64,000 nucleotides of DNA. Source: Streptosporangium amethystogenes (lineage in GTDB: Bacteria > Actinomycetota > Actinomycetes > Streptosporangiales > Streptosporangiaceae). The notes beneath the pieces are model-generated. The model ran no database searches. It worked only from the letters and a program-made list of their open reading frames with translations, and was not told the origin of the DNA. The stretch is from contig NZ_JOEQ01000019.1 of NCBI RefSeq assembly GCF_000721075.1, positions 77,646 through 141,645 of the forward strand. The letters run 5' to 3'. The position numbers and the translations under genes are program-made. Numbering within the stretch: position 1 is the first letter of the stretch; each line of letters starts with the position of its first letter. Shown here piece by piece: positions 8,384 to 16,119 of the stretch.

Positions 8384-8531
8384 CGGTGAGGGTCGCCGGG
8401 CGGAGAGGGCGTGCGAAGCGCCTTTGATGACGGAGGAACGGGAAATGTGAATGTCCCGATAGGGGGGCGAAAAGTCGGGGCCGGAACGGTAAATGTGGCA
8501 ATGGGTTATGAGTCAGGGAGGAAGGTAGCGA

Positions 8532-8768
8532 ATGGTCTGGCTGCACATCGTGGAGAGAGAAACGCAAATCACCTGGTTCCACTGGGGCCTGTTCATCATC
8601 TGCGGGCTGATCATGCTCGTCAGTTCGGTTCGTCGGGCGTGGGAGTGGTGGGGTGATAGGGAGTGGCGAAAGAAGCAAGGGCTGTCGGACTCGGACGCGC
8701 GTGAGCTGATGGAAGAGCAGCAGGCACGACGGGTGTGGCGGGAGCGTCGGCGCACGCACTACGAATAA
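8532..8768 (+). CDS. Small single-pass membrane protein of the integrative plasmid (78 aa)
   Basis: ATG at 8532 with GGGAGGAAG upstream. Residues ~13-35 (HWGLFIICGLIMLVSSVRRA) are one membrane helix. The remainder is highly charged with several Trp and Arg residues (WEWWGDREWRKKQ) and probably cytoplasmic. It begins a run of small membrane-protein genes after the replication gene. By position it may correspond to the 'spread' (spd) genes that help plasmid movement within recipient mycelium. No specific family recognised. Confidence 0.6.
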   Translation: MVWLHIVERETQITWFHWGLFIICGLIMLVSSVRRAWEWWGDREWRKKQGLSDSDARELMEEQQARRVWRERRRTHYE

Positions 8769-8789
8769 GCGGGCGGACATCGAAAGGAA

Positions 8790-9281
8790 ATGGGGCTGAT
8801 CACGATGGGTGAGGTTTTTGCGGTTGAGGTGCTGCTGATCCCGCTGGGTGTGGTGTTTGTGGTCATGCTGGTGGGCTGGTGGATGACGCGGCGGATTCGA
8901 AACCGGCGGATTGATCGGCGGCGTCCGGCGGCGCAGGGGGTGGCGCATGAGCGGGCGTCGTTGTCGGGTGTGCCGTGGCCGGTGCGCCCCTATGTGATCA
9001 GCACGATCACGGCCAGCACGATCACGAAGGAATTCGAAGAGGAGAGCGCCGTCCAAGAGTGGTTGGTCTCGTGGCCGCAGTTAGAGGAATGGGGGCAACA
9101 AGCCTCGAAGAGGCCGGGGGTGGCGGCTATGGCGGTGTATGAGGACCGGGGGGCGCGGATCAGTACGGCGTGGACGTGGGAGGACGGACGGCTGGCGGGC
9201 AAGACCGTGTATCCCTGGTCGTGGCAGTCAGCGCTGAGGGCTCATGGATCTAGTGACAGTAACGGCAAAGACAGCCACTGA
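8790..9281 (+). CDS. Membrane-anchored plasmid protein, spread-type candidate (163 aa)
   Basis: ATG 8790 or 8805. Residues ~10-32 (EVLLIPLGVVFVVMLVGWW) form one membrane helix. A strongly basic stretch (RRIRNRRIDRRR) follows, then a soluble domain ending in AVYEDRGARISTAWTWEDG and WSW. The soluble part resembles that of the protein encoded three genes on (9657-10052), which also has a 'VAMAxV...TW.W.DG' pattern, so these two may be paralogues. Function unknown. Confidence 0.55.
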   Translation: MGLITMGEVFAVEVLLIPLGVVFVVMLVGWWMTRRIRNRRIDRRRPAAQGVAHERASLSGVPWPVRPYVISTITASTITKEFEEESAVQEWLVSWPQLEEWGQQASKRPGVAAMAVYEDRGARISTAWTWEDGRLAGKTVYPWSWQSALRAHGSSDSNGKDSH

Positions 9282-9297
9282 GGGAAGGGACATTCTT

Positions 9298-9657
9298 ATG
9301 CACCATGCTGCGGGTGTCGGTGTCACCGATACGCATCTTCTGCTGGCTTTTGCTGTATTGGCCATCTTCATACCCGCCTACCTGTGGTATCAGAGCAGGA
9401 AAGACGACAAGTGGCGTGCGGAGAGCGCGGAGCGGTACGACGCTCTTAAGCCTCGTTTTGCCGATCAGTCCGCAGATCGCTACGTCGTCGGGGCTTTGGG
9501 CGGCGAGTCGCATGTGATCGAGACGTTTGATGCGGATGCTGTGGATCTGGCCATTAAGGAGTCACTGCACAACGGTGGCAAGGAGGTCTATCTCTCGGGC
9601 AAGGACGGTAGGACACGGGTGTACCTGCGTGGTTATCTGAGCCGGACTTTCCGCTGA
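9298..9657 (+). CDS. Small membrane protein of the integrative plasmid (119 aa)
   Basis: The frame opens at 9244, but the ATG at 9298 lies just after the previous stop (9281) and has GAAGGGA 7 nt upstream, so it is the likely start. Residues ~12-32 (THLLLAFAVLAIFIPAYLWY) form one membrane helix. A charged soluble domain follows and ends in VYLSGKDGRTRVYLRGYL. The stop overlaps the next start (TGATG). No family recognised. Confidence 0.55.
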   Translation: MHHAAGVGVTDTHLLLAFAVLAIFIPAYLWYQSRKDDKWRAESAERYDALKPRFADQSADRYVVGALGGESHVIETFDADAVDLAIKESLHNGGKEVYLSGKDGRTRVYLRGYLSRTFR

Positions 9658-10052
9658 TGACGGTGTTCGTGGTCATCGCGCTGCTGGTGGGGGCGGCGGT
9701 GGTCTTCAGTTGGGTTCAGGAGAGTGGTTCGGACCGTGCGGAGCTGACCGGGGCGTACAGCGATGTCTCGGCTGGTGGTAGGCCGCCGGAGTCGATCGGC
9801 CCGGACAAGGTGACGGTGTATCAGGTCGGGACGCGCCTGGATGACGGGACGGACGGGGTCATGTGGACGCTGAGCGCGACGTGGGTGCAGGTGGCGCATT
9901 GGGCCACGGTGGAGTCAGAGCGGCCGGGAGTGGCTGAGGCGTGGGTGGGGCGCACGGCTCGGGGCGTGAGGCGTACCTGGCATTGGGTGGATGGTCTGCC
10001 CACGAGGCGTAGCAGCGCGCCGGTGGTGGAGGGGGGTGAGGAGGGGCGTTGA
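9657..10052 (+). CDS. Membrane-anchored plasmid protein (131 aa)
   Basis: The ATG at 9657 overlaps the preceding stop, indicating coupling. Residues 2-20 (TVFVVIALLVGAAVVFSWV) are a membrane helix or uncleaved signal. The rest is a soluble domain with WTLSATWVQVAHWATVE and RRTWHWVDGLP. The arrangement matches the product of 8790-9281 (helix, linker, TW-x-W-x-DG ending). Function unknown; probable spread or surface gene of the plasmid. Confidence 0.55.
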   Translation: MTVFVVIALLVGAAVVFSWVQESGSDRAELTGAYSDVSAGGRPPESIGPDKVTVYQVGTRLDDGTDGVMWTLSATWVQVAHWATVESERPGVAEAWVGRTARGVRRTWHWVDGLPTRRSSAPVVEGGEEGR

Positions 10053-10174
10053 GGTCGGCGTGCTGGTCGAAGGTGCGGCAAGCGTGGGTGGTAGATGCGC
10101 CGGATAGATCAGCTCGTCCGAGAGGGGCGCGCTGAGGCAGGCGTGCGAAGCACCGATAACGCCTGGGTGGGCGG

Positions 10175-10387
10175 GTGGGGTACGGAGAGGAGGGGCGGAG
10201 CAACTCGGCAGCTACGGATAGTAGTCGCAGGGGACGTAGGGATCAACGGAGTGTTACGCGGCGGCGGACGGTCTATCAGTTGACCGACGAAGATCGGGAA
10301 TGGGTGCGGCGGACGGTGGCCGGACTGGGGCCGCTGGCCGATGATGACCGGGATTACCTGGCGCTGGTCTTCAAGAACCACCGCTGA
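10175..10387 (+). CDS. Small basic protein with acidic C-terminus (70 aa)
   Basis: The start is uncertain: GTG at 10175 gives 70 residues, beginning with a Ser/Arg-rich probably disordered segment. The better part is the C-terminus (YQLTDEDREWVRRTVAGLGP, then ADDDRDYLALVFKNHR), which matches a short pattern often seen in tiny genes near integrases of actinomycete elements (a 'DEDR...L.P L...RD.LA.IF' block). It is the last gene before the terminator facing the integrase. It could be a recombination directionality factor, but this is speculation from position. Confidence 0.5.
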   Translation: MGYGEEGRSNSAATDSSRRGRRDQRSVTRRRTVYQLTDEDREWVRRTVAGLGPLADDDRDYLALVFKNHR

Positions 10388-10427
10388 TGCGTCATGTAGG
10401 GCAGGCTAGGCGGCTGGTCTTCTGAAA

Positions 10428-10473
10428 CAGTAGTGAGCCCCGGACCTATACGAGGGTCCGGGGCTCACTGCTG
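10428..10473. terminator. Bidirectional terminator between plasmid genes and integrase
   Basis: A 19-bp stem with one G-U pair joins 10428-10446 and 10455-10473 around the 8-nt loop TATACGAG. It is flanked by A-rich sequence on the left and T-rich sequence on the right. It sits exactly between the convergent small gene (ends 10387) and the integrase gene (ends 10476), so it can stop transcription from both sides. Confidence 0.85.
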
Positions 10474-10475
10474 TC

Positions 10476-12203
10476 TTAAGTGGTCTGCGCGTCACGGTGA
10501 CGCTTGGTGATAGTGACCCGCTCACGGACCGGTGCACGCCTTCCCCGTCCGAGAGGCTGGATGGTCACGACCAGCATGCGGCGGCAGATTTCCCGCTGCT
10601 CGCCAAGGGTGAGGGCATCCCATGCGGCGTCGATGTCCTCTGCACCGATCAGCTTCGCGGCGGGGTGGACATCCTCAAGCGCCTGGTCAAGCTTGGCCTT
10701 CGTCGCTTCCATCTTCTTGCGGCGCTTAGCGGTCATGTCGATCATCTGTGCCCGGCTGATCAAGTCGGCTTCGCGGTCCGCGCTGATCTCCCGTAGCCGT
10801 GCCTCGTGCGTCGCCATTTCCGCGCGGAGAGCGGGGATGTCGGCTTCTGCGGTGGTGGGGTGGCCGATGATGTCGGCAGGGTCGGAAATGCGAATCAGCT
10901 CTTTGATCGTTGCGGTGACCAGTGCGTCAAGCTCCGCACGCTGACACACAACGTGCCCTTTCCCGAACCCTGGACAGCGATATGCCTCCTCCACATCGAT
11001 CCGGATGACTTCGCCGGTCTTTGGGTCTTTGCGCTTCCACTTCTTGTTCTGCGTGGTCACCGTTCCCCCACACGGACACCGGTAGATGCATGATCCGAGC
11101 GATTGGGGCGTGTTTCCTAGGGTGGTGTAGCGGTCGGGGTCGGTCCACAGGTTCACCAGCCTCCAATAGTCGTCGGGATCGACGATCGGATCACCGGGCA
11201 GGGTGCCGACCACATCATCCGGCGTGTAATGCCGGGGCATGGCGGCAATCTCCTCCTCCCCCTCCTCGTCTCCCTCTTCCTGGGGAAGGTCAACGGGAAC
11301 CCCTGCTCGATGCACGCTAAGCCCTGCGATACAAGGGCGTAGCAGCATCGGGCGTACCAGCTGCGATGTCCACGGCTTCTCGGTGGTCGTAAGCAGACCT
11401 GCCGCGTTCATGTCGCGTGCGATCTCCTTGACGGACACACCCGTAAGCGCGATGGCGTGGTAACGGGCGATGGCGTCGGCTTCCTGCGGGCGGTGCGTGG
11501 TCCCGTCGGGCTCGAACCCGTAGCGTCGCCTGCCTCCTCCGAAACGTCCCTCTTGGGCCTGCTGCTTGCGGGTGCGGGAGACTCGGCGCACGGTGTCACG
11601 TGATGCCTGGTTGGCGATGGCGCAGTGAATCCGGGCAGAGGTGATGTCACTGTCATTGGCCAAGCGCAGGCTGCCCGTGAACGAATCGGCGATGATGCGC
11701 GGGCGCGACCCCTCCACCACGTCGATCAGGTCTTCCAAGTCCCTCGGGTCACGGACCGTGCGGTCAAGGTGGTAGGTCGTGAACCGGCGGAACCTGCCCT
11801 CGCTGAGCAGCTTGAGAGCACGCCGGAACTTCGGGCGTACGGTACGGAGCTGGGTCTCTCCGTTGGGCAGCTCGATCTTGCGGCGCTTGAACGCTGAGGT
11901 GTCGTTCTCGACAAGGATCATGCCGACCCTCGCGCCGCGACGGGCGGTCAGATTGCAGGTGTCCTCGATCTGGCGGGCTACACCGTTGACCTCCTCTTCC
12001 TCGGCGTCGGAGATCCGAACCAGGATCAAGGTGTTACCTACTGAGGGGTCGTCGGCGGTCCACACATCGCCTGCGGTGTTCCATTGTCCGGCGATGCCGT
12101 TGATCGACATGGCGGCGCCGTTGAGCATCGCTTCCTTGATCACCGTGATGCGCGCGTGCTGCTCGATCACGGCTTTACTGGGGGCCTTGGTCTTGGATGC
12201 CAT
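10476..12203 (-). CDS. Large serine recombinase (integrase)
   Basis: 575 residues from the ATG at 12203, which has AGGGA 8 nt upstream; a GTG directly before it would add one residue. The resolvase domain begins unusually late: the nucleophile serine is in LVRISD at about residue 65, after a ~55-residue extension. It continues with LDRTVRDPRDLEDLID and the DNA-bending helix region. A recombinase domain follows (RRRYGFEPDG...EADAIARYHAIALTGVSVKEIARDMNAAG), then a zinc ribbon (YRCPCGG ... CPGFGKGHVVC), a coiled-coil insertion (~480-530) and a basic tail. Its 5' end abuts the integration junction inside a disrupted ABC-transporter gene, so it is the integrase that placed the element there. Confidence 0.93.
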   Translation of the reverse strand: MASKTKAPSKAVIEQHARITVIKEAMLNGAAMSINGIAGQWNTAGDVWTADDPSVGNTLILVRISDAEEEEVNGVARQIEDTCNLTARRGARVGMILVENDTSAFKRRKIELPNGETQLRTVRPKFRRALKLLSEGRFRRFTTYHLDRTVRDPRDLEDLIDVVEGSRPRIIADSFTGSLRLANDSDITSARIHCAIANQASRDTVRRVSRTRKQQAQEGRFGGGRRRYGFEPDGTTHRPQEADAIARYHAIALTGVSVKEIARDMNAAGLLTTTEKPWTSQLVRPMLLRPCIAGLSVHRAGVPVDLPQEEGDEEGEEEIAAMPRHYTPDDVVGTLPGDPIVDPDDYWRLVNLWTDPDRYTTLGNTPQSLGSCIYRCPCGGTVTTQNKKWKRKDPKTGEVIRIDVEEAYRCPGFGKGHVVCQRAELDALVTATIKELIRISDPADIIGHPTTAEADIPALRAEMATHEARLREISADREADLISRAQMIDMTAKRRKKMEATKAKLDQALEDVHPAAKLIGAEDIDAAWDALTLGEQREICRRMLVVTIQPLGRGRRAPVRERVTITKRHRDAQTT

Positions 12204-12244
12204 CACTGCCGTCCCTTTCCCTCCGCTTTTCCCTACCCCTTCAT

Positions 12245-12285
12245 TCTAGGAAAAAGAAGTGCAATAACCCATGGGTGGGCAAATC
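12245..12285. other. Integration junction (att site) in the Walker A codons of an ABC ATPase
   Basis: Left of ~12272 the sequence is AT-rich, element-like and non-coding. From GTG at 12275 the frame reads [12 protein letters not shown], the second half of a P-loop normally written GPSGSGKST. The change in composition and the loss of everything upstream of the glycine-rich loop place the crossover at about 12270-12278. The exact core cannot be set without the other end or the empty site. Confidence 0.65.
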
Positions 12286-12865
12286 CACTCTGCTCCACTG
12301 TCTCGCGGGCATCATGAAGCCGGATTCCGGAGAGGTGCGTCTGCTGGGGGAACGGATCGACACGATGGGGGAGCGGGATCGCAGCACGCTGCGCCGTACC
12401 CGGTTCGGATTCGTGTTCCAGTTCGGGCAGCTCCTGCCCGAACTACCGGCGGACGAGAACGTCGCGCTGCCGCTGATGTTAGGCGGGATGGCGCGAGGAC
12501 GGTCCGTACAGGAGGCGCGGGCGTGGTTCGGGCCGCTCGGACTGGGCGGGATGGAGGGGCGGCGGCCGGGCGAGCTGTCCGGAGGGCAGGCACAGCGGGT
12601 CGCGATCGCCCGCGCGCTCGTCACCCGCCCCGCTGTGATCTTCGCGGACGAGCCCACCGGCGCCCTCGACCAGGCCACCGGTCATGAGATCATGCGCATC
12701 CTGGTCGAGGCCACCAAGCACCACGACGCGTCCCTGGTCGTCGTCACCCACGACCCGGAGGTGGCCCGGTGGTGTGACCGGGTCGTCGAGGTCCGCGACG
12801 GCATGATCCTCGCACCTGGCCAGAGGCAGGACCGTACCCAGACGCTGTCCGGGGGGAACGCGTGA
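12275..12865 (+). pseudogene. ABC transporter ATP-binding protein, 5'-truncated by the integrated element
   Basis: The remaining ~196 residues include the second half of Walker A (VGKSTLLHC), the Q-loop region ([12 protein letters not shown]), the signature [15 protein letters not shown], Walker B VIFADEPT and the switch His (VVVTHDPEV). The N-terminal ~40 residues and the first half of the P-loop are missing. GTG 12275 could start translation, but the product would lack an intact nucleotide-binding loop. The family is the MacB/LolD-like exporter type. The stop overlaps the start of the permease (GTGA), so the two were an operon and the permease may now lack both ATPase and promoter. Confidence 0.85.
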
Positions 12866-14844
12866 GGAACCTGCTGGAGCTGAGCTGGCGGCTGCTCCGC
12901 GGTGGCGGACGCCAGTCGATGCTGGGGACGGGGCTGACGGCCGCAGCCGTGGCGATCTCGTCGGCGCTGCTGGTGTTCGCGCTGGCCGCCAACGTGGCCT
13001 TTGCGGCGCGCGCCGACCGGGAGGCGTGGCGCAACCCGGTGGAGGCCAAGGGGACGCCCGTCGCGATCGAGGCCACGGCCAAGGACTATGTCCGGGACCT
13101 GAGCATCACGGTTGTGGACGTCGCGCCGCTGCGGGAGGTCTCCGGGGTGAGGCCGCCGGGGATGAACCGGATGCCCAGGCCGGGTGAGGTGTGGGTGTCG
13201 CCGGGGCTCGCGGGGCTGATGAGGGAACTACCGGCCGAGCAGCTCGCCGCGCGCTTCCCCGGCAAGGTGGCGGGCACGATCGGGAACGACGGGCTGCTGT
13301 ACCCGGACGAGCTCGTCGCCGTCGTGGGACGCACGGCCGCCGACCCCGCGATGGCGGCCTCCCGGGCGGACCACCCGCTGACGTCCACGCCGCCAACGAA
13401 GATCAGCGATTTCACGGGGAGGGCCGGTGACGAGACCGTCGTCTACCAGATCATGGCGCTCATCGCGAGCGTGCTGATGGTCGTGCCGCTGCTCGTGTTC
13501 GGGGGCGCGGCGGCCCGGCTGACCGTGGCGCGGCGGGACCAGCGGCTGGCCGCGCTGAGGCTGGTGGGGGCGACGCCGTGGCAGGTCGTCATGATGACGG
13601 TCGCCGAGGCGGTGATCACGGCGTTCGGCGGGGCCGTGCTCGGCCTGGTGCTGTACGGCGCGGCCATTCCGCTGCTGAGCCGGATCGAGATGGCCGGCGG
13701 GTCGTGGTTCGCCGCCGACCTGTGGCCCGGAGTCCTCCCCGTGCTCGGCGTACTGCTGGCCGTACCCCTGCTGGTCGGCCTGTCGGCGGTGGTCGGGCTG
13801 CGGCGGGTGGTGGTCAGCCCGCTCGGGGTGGCGAAACGGGAGACGCCGCCCGCGATGCGGTTCGTCCGGGTGGTCGCGCTGTTCGTGATCCTGATCGCCG
13901 TCCCGCTGTCGTCCCGGAGCACGTCGACAACCGTCGTCGTGGGCGTGCTCGGGCTGGCCTTCCTCGGCGTCAACCTCGTCGGGCCCTGGGTGGTGGGCGT
14001 CATCGGCCGGATCACCACCCGTACGGCACGGCGGCCCGCCAGGCTGCTGGCCGGCCGCCGCCTGGTCGACGACCCGAGGTCGGCCTGGCGGACCGTCAGC
14101 GGAGTGGCACTGACCGGCTTCATCGCCGGGTTCGTCGGGCTGCTGAGCCCGTCGTCCGACCTGCTGGGCGTTCCCCCCTCCACGGCCGGCCTGCGCCTTG
14201 TGGTCCCCGACGCCCAGGCGGCCGCCCTCGCGGAGCAGGCGAGGGAACGGCTCTCCGGAGCCGGGATCGACGCTCACGTCAAGACCTCCGACAGGTCGGG
14301 GTCCGGCCGGGCGAAGGAGAGGACGCTCACGATCAGCCTGCCCTCGGGTGACGGATACACCGTGCGGATCGACACCGCCCGTACGGCACTCGCCGGTCTG
14401 GTGCCGGGGCGCATCGCCGCCTCGCCGGTGGACGACCAGTGGCAGGGCATCCGTCTGCTCGACGACGTCCGCACCGGGACGTTGGTCGTGCTCGGGGTCT
14501 CCTTCCTGGTGGCGATCGCGAGCGCGGGGATCACGGCTGCCTCGTCGGTGCTCGACCGGCGGCAGGCGTACGCCCTGCTCCGCCTGGCCGGGACCCCGCT
14601 CGAAGTGCTGGACAGGGCGCGGCGTACCGAGACTCTCGTCCCCCTCGCGGTGATGGGCGGCGGTTCCATCCTGATCGGCATGTTCTGCGCGTTGCCGTTC
14701 GTGTACGCGGCGATGAGCGTGAGCGGGGCGGTCACGCTGCTGACCTCTGTCGCCGTGGGGTTCGCCGGGGTGCTGGGGGCGGGTGCGCTGTCACGGCCCC
14801 TGCTCCGTTCGGTCACCGCCAATCCGGCCCCACGACCGGACTGA
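12862..14844 (+). CDS. FtsX-like ABC transporter permease
   Basis: 660 residues, GTG start overlapping the ATPase stop. A membrane helix near residues 25-50 is followed by an extracellular segment of ~150 residues. Helices at ~200-225, ~245-270 and ~285-310 form the first FtsX core (RLTVARRDQRLAALRLVGATPWQV is the diagnostic cytoplasmic motif). Helices ~335-390 come next, then a second extracellular segment and a second FtsX core (ASSVLDRRQAYALLRLAGTP, then helices to ~650). This two-core layout is typical of Gram-positive antimicrobial-peptide or drug exporter/sensor permeases. Reading frame and motifs look intact, but its partner ATPase is truncated. Confidence 0.85.
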   Translation: MRNLLELSWRLLRGGGRQSMLGTGLTAAAVAISSALLVFALAANVAFAARADREAWRNPVEAKGTPVAIEATAKDYVRDLSITVVDVAPLREVSGVRPPGMNRMPRPGEVWVSPGLAGLMRELPAEQLAARFPGKVAGTIGNDGLLYPDELVAVVGRTAADPAMAASRADHPLTSTPPTKISDFTGRAGDETVVYQIMALIASVLMVVPLLVFGGAAARLTVARRDQRLAALRLVGATPWQVVMMTVAEAVITAFGGAVLGLVLYGAAIPLLSRIEMAGGSWFAADLWPGVLPVLGVLLAVPLLVGLSAVVGLRRVVVSPLGVAKRETPPAMRFVRVVALFVILIAVPLSSRSTSTTVVVGVLGLAFLGVNLVGPWVVGVIGRITTRTARRPARLLAGRRLVDDPRSAWRTVSGVALTGFIAGFVGLLSPSSDLLGVPPSTAGLRLVVPDAQAAALAEQARERLSGAGIDAHVKTSDRSGSGRAKERTLTISLPSGDGYTVRIDTARTALAGLVPGRIAASPVDDQWQGIRLLDDVRTGTLVVLGVSFLVAIASAGITAASSVLDRRQAYALLRLAGTPLEVLDRARRTETLVPLAVMGGGSILIGMFCALPFVYAAMSVSGAVTLLTSVAVGFAGVLGAGALSRPLLRSVTANPAPRPD

Positions 14845-14862
14845 CATCGCCGAACCCGTGGC

Positions 14863-15039
14863 ATCGAGATCGCCGGTGTTCGGACCGCCGTCTTCTCCGT
14901 CGACGGCGTCCCCATGGATCACATACGGAGCTCGCGCGATCACACCTGGTCGGTCACCAGTCCCATTGCCGGCGAGGACTGTCGTCGGTGGGCGGTCGAG
15001 GCGTCGGCGCAGGGTCTGCGCTGGTTCTTCGGGACGTGA
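14863..15039 (+). pseudogene. Short 3' remnant of an unidentified gene
   Basis: An open segment of 58 codons ends at TGA 15037-15039 and has strongly G/C-biased third positions. It reads AGVRTAVFSVDGVPMDH, then SVTSPIAGEDCRRWAVEAS, and ends in GLRWFFGT. There is no start codon or ribosome site near the beginning, and it follows the permease stop by 19 nt. It looks like the surviving end of a coding sequence joined to the permease region. I do not recognise the family. Confidence 0.35.
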
Positions 15040-15055
15040 CCTGTCCGTGAAGTAA

Positions 15056-15090
15056 CCCGTCTCATGTCACCTCGGGCGGCATGGGACGGG
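15056..15090. terminator. Terminator hairpin between convergent genes
   Basis: CCCGTCTCATG at 15056-15066 pairs with CATGGGACGGG at 15080-15090 with one G-U pair and a 13-nt loop. It lies between the rightward remnant (ends 15039) and the leftward secreted-protein gene (ends 15106), where a shared terminator is expected. Confidence 0.65.
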
Positions 15091-15105
15091 GGTGATTCTC
15101 AGCGG

Positions 15106-15759
15106 TCAGGAGGTCGGCGTGGGTGAGGGGGTCGACGGCTGGCCGGACTGGTGGTCTCGGTGTGGGCGGTCTCCCTTGCCGTACCAGTGGCCTCCCTTGC
15201 CGTGTCGGCCCTGCCCGTCGCGCGTGGTCGCGTCGTGGATCGCGACGGCGGTGGCCGTGCTGCCATCCACCTTCGCCATGACCATGACCTTCTGCCCGGC
15301 TTTCACCGCGTCGCCGTCCTCGCCGCGGCGGTTGATCCGGGTGTCCCCGTTGATCGTGTACTCCTTGGTGTAGCCGTCCTCGCTCTTGACCGTGATCGAG
15401 TCCTGGCCGACGGCCGTGACGTCGCCGTACTGGGTGGCGACGGTCACGTACTTGCCTTCACCGTCGGGCACCACGAACTCGCCATGGATGGAAGGTCCGC
15501 CGAAGCCCATCCTGTGGCCTCGGCCCCGATCCTGTCCCGGCGCCGTGTCGGAAGGTGTCGCCGATGGTGTCGCGGTGTCGCCCGTCGTGGGTGTCGGGGA
15601 CGGCGCGGGCGAGAACGCGGCCGCGGTGGCGACGCCGGCACCCGTGACCACGGCGAGCGCGGTAGTGGCGATGAGCAGTGCGGAGCGGGGGATACGGCGC
15701 CTGGGTGGCTTGTTCGCCAGTATTTCCGCGGTGCTGAATTCGTCCGACCCAGAGGTCAT
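15106..15759 (-). CDS. Secreted or membrane-anchored protein with DUF5666-like domain
   Basis: 217 residues from ATG 15759, with GGGAGG 7 nt upstream. A longer frame reaches 15951 but lacks that signal. Residues ~25-45 (IPRSALLIATTALAVVTGAGVATAAA) are a signal peptide or membrane anchor after a basic stretch (KPPRRRIPR). A Pro/Thr/Ser linker follows (~48-75). The compact beta-rich domain ~90-175 has GDVTAVGQDSITVKSEDG, TINGDTRIN and VMVMAKVDGSTATAVAI, the pattern of DUF5666-type beta-barrels. The tail is rich in Gly, His and Lys. Role unknown, probably at the cell surface. Confidence 0.7.
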   Translation of the reverse strand: MTSGSDEFSTAEILANKPPRRRIPRSALLIATTALAVVTGAGVATAAAFSPAPSPTPTTGDTATPSATPSDTAPGQDRGRGHRMGFGGPSIHGEFVVPDGEGKYVTVATQYGDVTAVGQDSITVKSEDGYTKEYTINGDTRINRRGEDGDAVKAGQKVMVMAKVDGSTATAVAIHDATTRDGQGRHGKGGHWYGKGDRPHRDHQSGQPSTPSPTPTS

Positions 15760-16119
15760 CTTTCTTCCTCCCACTAGCATGTAATAGGAGAACAATGCAT
15801 CAGACCACCTAAAACTGCCGTAAATGCCGTTCGTGCTCTGATGATCACCCTCCGTGTGGAGCGGCCTTCGTGTCACCGGTCCCGGTGTGAGAAGGCGCCA
15901 CGTCGATCGGAACACGATCACGGTGGTGGAGTACCTGGATGACCAGGCCACGGCCCCTCAAAGACCTCTGAATGATCACTCGGCCGTACGTCAGGCCGGA
16001 CATCGGCCGGATGAGGTCGCAGGCGTACGTTCCGGTATGGCCTGGGATGCCGACGGGCCACGATCCGTTCTCCTGAACCGTGGCCCGCCGGGACGCTGCC
16101 GGGAGGGAGGTCCGCTTGA
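15760..16119. other. 360-nt intergenic region downstream of the cellulase
   Basis: This separates two leftward genes. It should contain the promoter of the secreted-protein gene and the terminator of the cellulase gene. Nothing coding is convincing. I see no clear -35/-10 pair. Confidence 0.3.

Larger units (their letters stand above)
4487..12274. mobile_element. Integrative conjugative plasmid (AICE-like) with serine integrase; left end not located
   Basis: The gene set (Pra-like activator, FtsK-type transfer protein, HUH replication initiator, small membrane proteins, integrase at the edge) is that of an actinomycete integrative and conjugative element. The right boundary is supported by the abrupt start of ABC ATPase coding sequence at 12275. 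The left boundary is unknown. No 5' half of the ATPase gene is recognisable between 1 and 4,300, so the element may extend left of the window and include the RiPP-like locus as cargo. A serine rather than tyrosine integrase is the less common arrangement for this class. Confidence 0.75.
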
